The position numbers and the translations under genes are program-made. From Pomphorhynchus laevis (taxonomy: Eukaryota > Acanthocephala > Palaeacanthocephala > Echinorhynchida > Pomphorhynchidae), in contig WNNJ02002762.1 of NCBI GenBank assembly GCA_012934845.2, positions 18,029 to 82,028 of the forward strand: a stretch of 64,000 bases of DNA, written 5' to 3'. This document shows, one piece after another, positions 62,552 through 64,000 of this stretch (the first letter of the stretch is position 1; each line of letters begins with the position of its first letter). The notes below the pieces were generated by a model. It did no database searches and was not told the origin of the DNA. It saw only the letters and a program-made list of their open reading frames with translations.

Positions 62552-63474
62552 TGCCACCTTACCTCAATGTCTTCACTAGCACAGTTGAATGATGTTCTTA
62601 GTGCCGCCTCTCGTAATGAGTCTTCATCAATTTGTTGCCAAGATCTTTTCGACACTATCAAATTTTCCAGTTTTGGGATCATACACCTAGAAAAATAATT
62701 GAATAAGATCATGCAATGATCGCTCAATCCAATAGGACTCTGATAGCTCATATTACCCACACTTGTAATTAATTTGGAAAATACCAAATCTAGACAAGAT
62801 TCCTGGTTTTGCGCGAATCTGGTGGGCGACTGCACATGTTGCTCTAACATGAGAACATTTGTAAGAAAATTCCACAAATCCGCATCTGACTTGGAAGAAC
62901 TACTATCCAAAACATAATTCCCGATGTGACCAGCTGAGGGTATATTAAAATCGCCAACTAGTAGATATTCTTCAAGCTCAGAACATTGACTAATTAGTGT
63001 AGAGAATTCATGACTCAATACGGATGATTGCGGCGACCTGTAGCACACGGCAATACCTAAGGGACCTCCGAAGTGTGAAACAATGACTGAGAGAAACTCA
63101 CACGTGCCCAGTTCATTTTTAAAATTACGAGTGGAAGTAATGTTTAAGGGTGTCGATATATATAGCGCAACACCTCCACCCTTCCGAGACTCTCTATCAG
63201 CTCTCACCAAATTATATCCCATAATAGCAATTAAACCATCGGGGATATCACGATGCAGCCATGTTTCAGTGAGAGCCAGGATCGCTGGTTTATTTATAAT
63301 GACCCATGCCTTAAGTTCATCAAATTTTGGTAAAATACTCCTTAAATTAGTATAGGCGACACTAATACCAGAAGCAGAGGGTAATTGAGTAGTAATGTTG
63401 GATGTGATATCAATGCGCGCTAGATTTCCTAATTGTAAAATGGAATCCCTCGAAGAACTCTCCAAACTCACCAA
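62552..63474 (-). CDS. LINE C ORF2: endonuclease
   Basis: VAYTNLRSILPKFDELKAWV, ILALTETWLHRDIPDG, RADRESRKGGGVALYIS, VCYRSPQS, YLLVGDFNIPSAGHIG, CLDLVFSK and GLSDHCMILFNY: a full AP-type endonuclease motif series. The frame runs into the inserted LTR at its 3' side. Confidence 0.82.
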
Positions 63475-63603
63475 CGCACGAATGGTCGCCGACGAACTAC
63501 TCGAAAATTTCTTATCATTAGATCAGTCTCTCCATTCGATCTTCTAAATGCTAGATTAGCACGAGCATTATTAAGCAACAATCTTTCCTCAACCGAGAGA
63601 TCT

Positions 63604-63999
63604 TTAAAAATTTTTTGTCGTCTTACCTTTCAAGCGATAACCTCTAGCTAAAACTGCTCTTGTATTATCTGCAGAATCAAATACTACTTTAAGTAATCGT
63701 GGTTTATGTTGTGCTTTTTTACCAAGACGAAATAAGCTTTTGACATTGAGACTACGCGCAATATTCTCTTCACCCTGAACGAATATATCCGAAAAGACCT
63801 TACGAATAGAAACTACGTCATCATCCACACGGGTCTGAACGTTGTCTGCAGAAGATTCAGTGATGTTAGCAAAAATTACGCAATTATTTCTGTTTCTAGC
63901 ACGATTCCTAATATTGATAATTTCAACAAATGTCTTATCTGTCAAATCATTGGATTTCAGTTCATTTTCATTCTGTGGAAGTTTGTTCCAAAGCCTCAC
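63604..63999 (-). CDS. LINE C ORF1, C-terminal part
   Basis: Reads NRARNRNNCVIFANITESSA, DDDVVSIRKVF, SLFRLGKKAQHKPRLLKVVF and TRAVLARGYRLKG. This is the RLGKK / PRLLKVVF domain typical of CR1-like ORF1 proteins, which bind LINE RNA. The upstream part lies beyond the window. Confidence 0.75.
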   Translation of the reverse strand: MRLWNKLPQNENELKSNDLTDKTFVEIINIRNRARNRNNCVIFANITESSADNVQTRVDDDVVSIRKVFSDIFVQGEENIARSLNVKSLFRLGKKAQHKPRLLKVVFDSADNTRAVLARGYRLKGKTTKNF

Positions 64000-64000
64000 T

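Larger units (their letters stand above)
56540..63999 (-). mobile_element. CR1-like LINE C, split by Gypsy element 2, cut by window edge
   Basis: From the right on the minus strand: ORF1 C-terminal domain (63999-63480), endonuclease (63474-62552), then Gypsy element 2 (62551-58631), then linker (58630-57955), RT (57890-56623) and a 3' UTR with A/T runs to ~56540. Reading across the insertion the host LINE continues EDIEVRW-HVIESGL, with GTGGCA present on both sides. A one-base change in the RT palm turns FADDVKV into a broken frame, so LINE C is dead, and stop codons lie near 57950. Confidence 0.8.

Overview
This is a very AT-rich, repeat-packed stretch of an animal (invertebrate) nuclear genome. 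It has spliced exons with GT-AG introns and one GC-AG intron, a metazoan PRMT3 gene, and a dense nest of LINEs, Penelope-like elements (PLEs) and Ty3/Gypsy LTR elements. I cannot name the species. There are no bacterial operons, tRNAs, rRNAs or CRISPR arrays.

Host genes. One host gene can be followed on the minus strand: PRMT3, a protein arginine methyltransferase. Six exons fit together in phase: 21293-20805 (C2H2 zinc finger), 12249-12141, 10589-10358, 10302-10158, 4884-4658 (AdoMet-binding motif) and 1591-1516. The rest of the catalytic domain lies beyond the left edge. Introns hold PLE debris, hammerhead-ribozyme-like repeats, a broken intronless ubiquilin copy (about 14470-12836), a LINE with a restriction-like endonuclease (RLE), a large nested palindrome (16833-18186) and an L2-like LINE.

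Left third (1-21.5 kb). Besides PRMT3 this holds at least six copies of a PLE 3' tail with a common terminal motif, one PLE reverse-transcriptase piece and one GIY-YIG endonuclease ORF. A hammerhead-type ribozyme candidate sits at 4048-4095 (minus).

Right two thirds (21.5-64 kb). These are almost wholly retroelements. An L2-like LINE family (A) has nine recognisable copies plus a 3'-end scrap. One copy (26518-30925) is nearly complete, with ORF1 (PHD-like zinc finger) and ORF2 (endonuclease plus RT). A diverged sister, family B, lies at about 50217-54660. There are also RLE LINEs (31016-34256; 55830-56515), CR1-like LINEs (34330-35440, 44235-45035, 49395-49910, 54661-55080, 56540-64000) and three Ty3/Gypsy elements with unusually short LTRs (86-107 bp). 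One of these, 58631-62551, looks whole and sits inside a CR1-like LINE with a target-site duplication.

Most interesting signals. (1) In two Gypsy elements the site just after the 5' LTR is perfectly complementary over 12 nt to a site inside the LTR. The sequence differs between the elements but the pairing is kept, as expected for self-primed reverse transcription. (2) The 3' ends of LINE families A and B share a hairpin with a compensatory base-pair change. (3) Families A and B carry 5' tandem arrays with a shared core motif although repeat length differs. (4) Hammerhead-like motifs occur in the repeats around the PLE debris. (5) The 16.8-18.2 kb palindrome is nested and unexplained.
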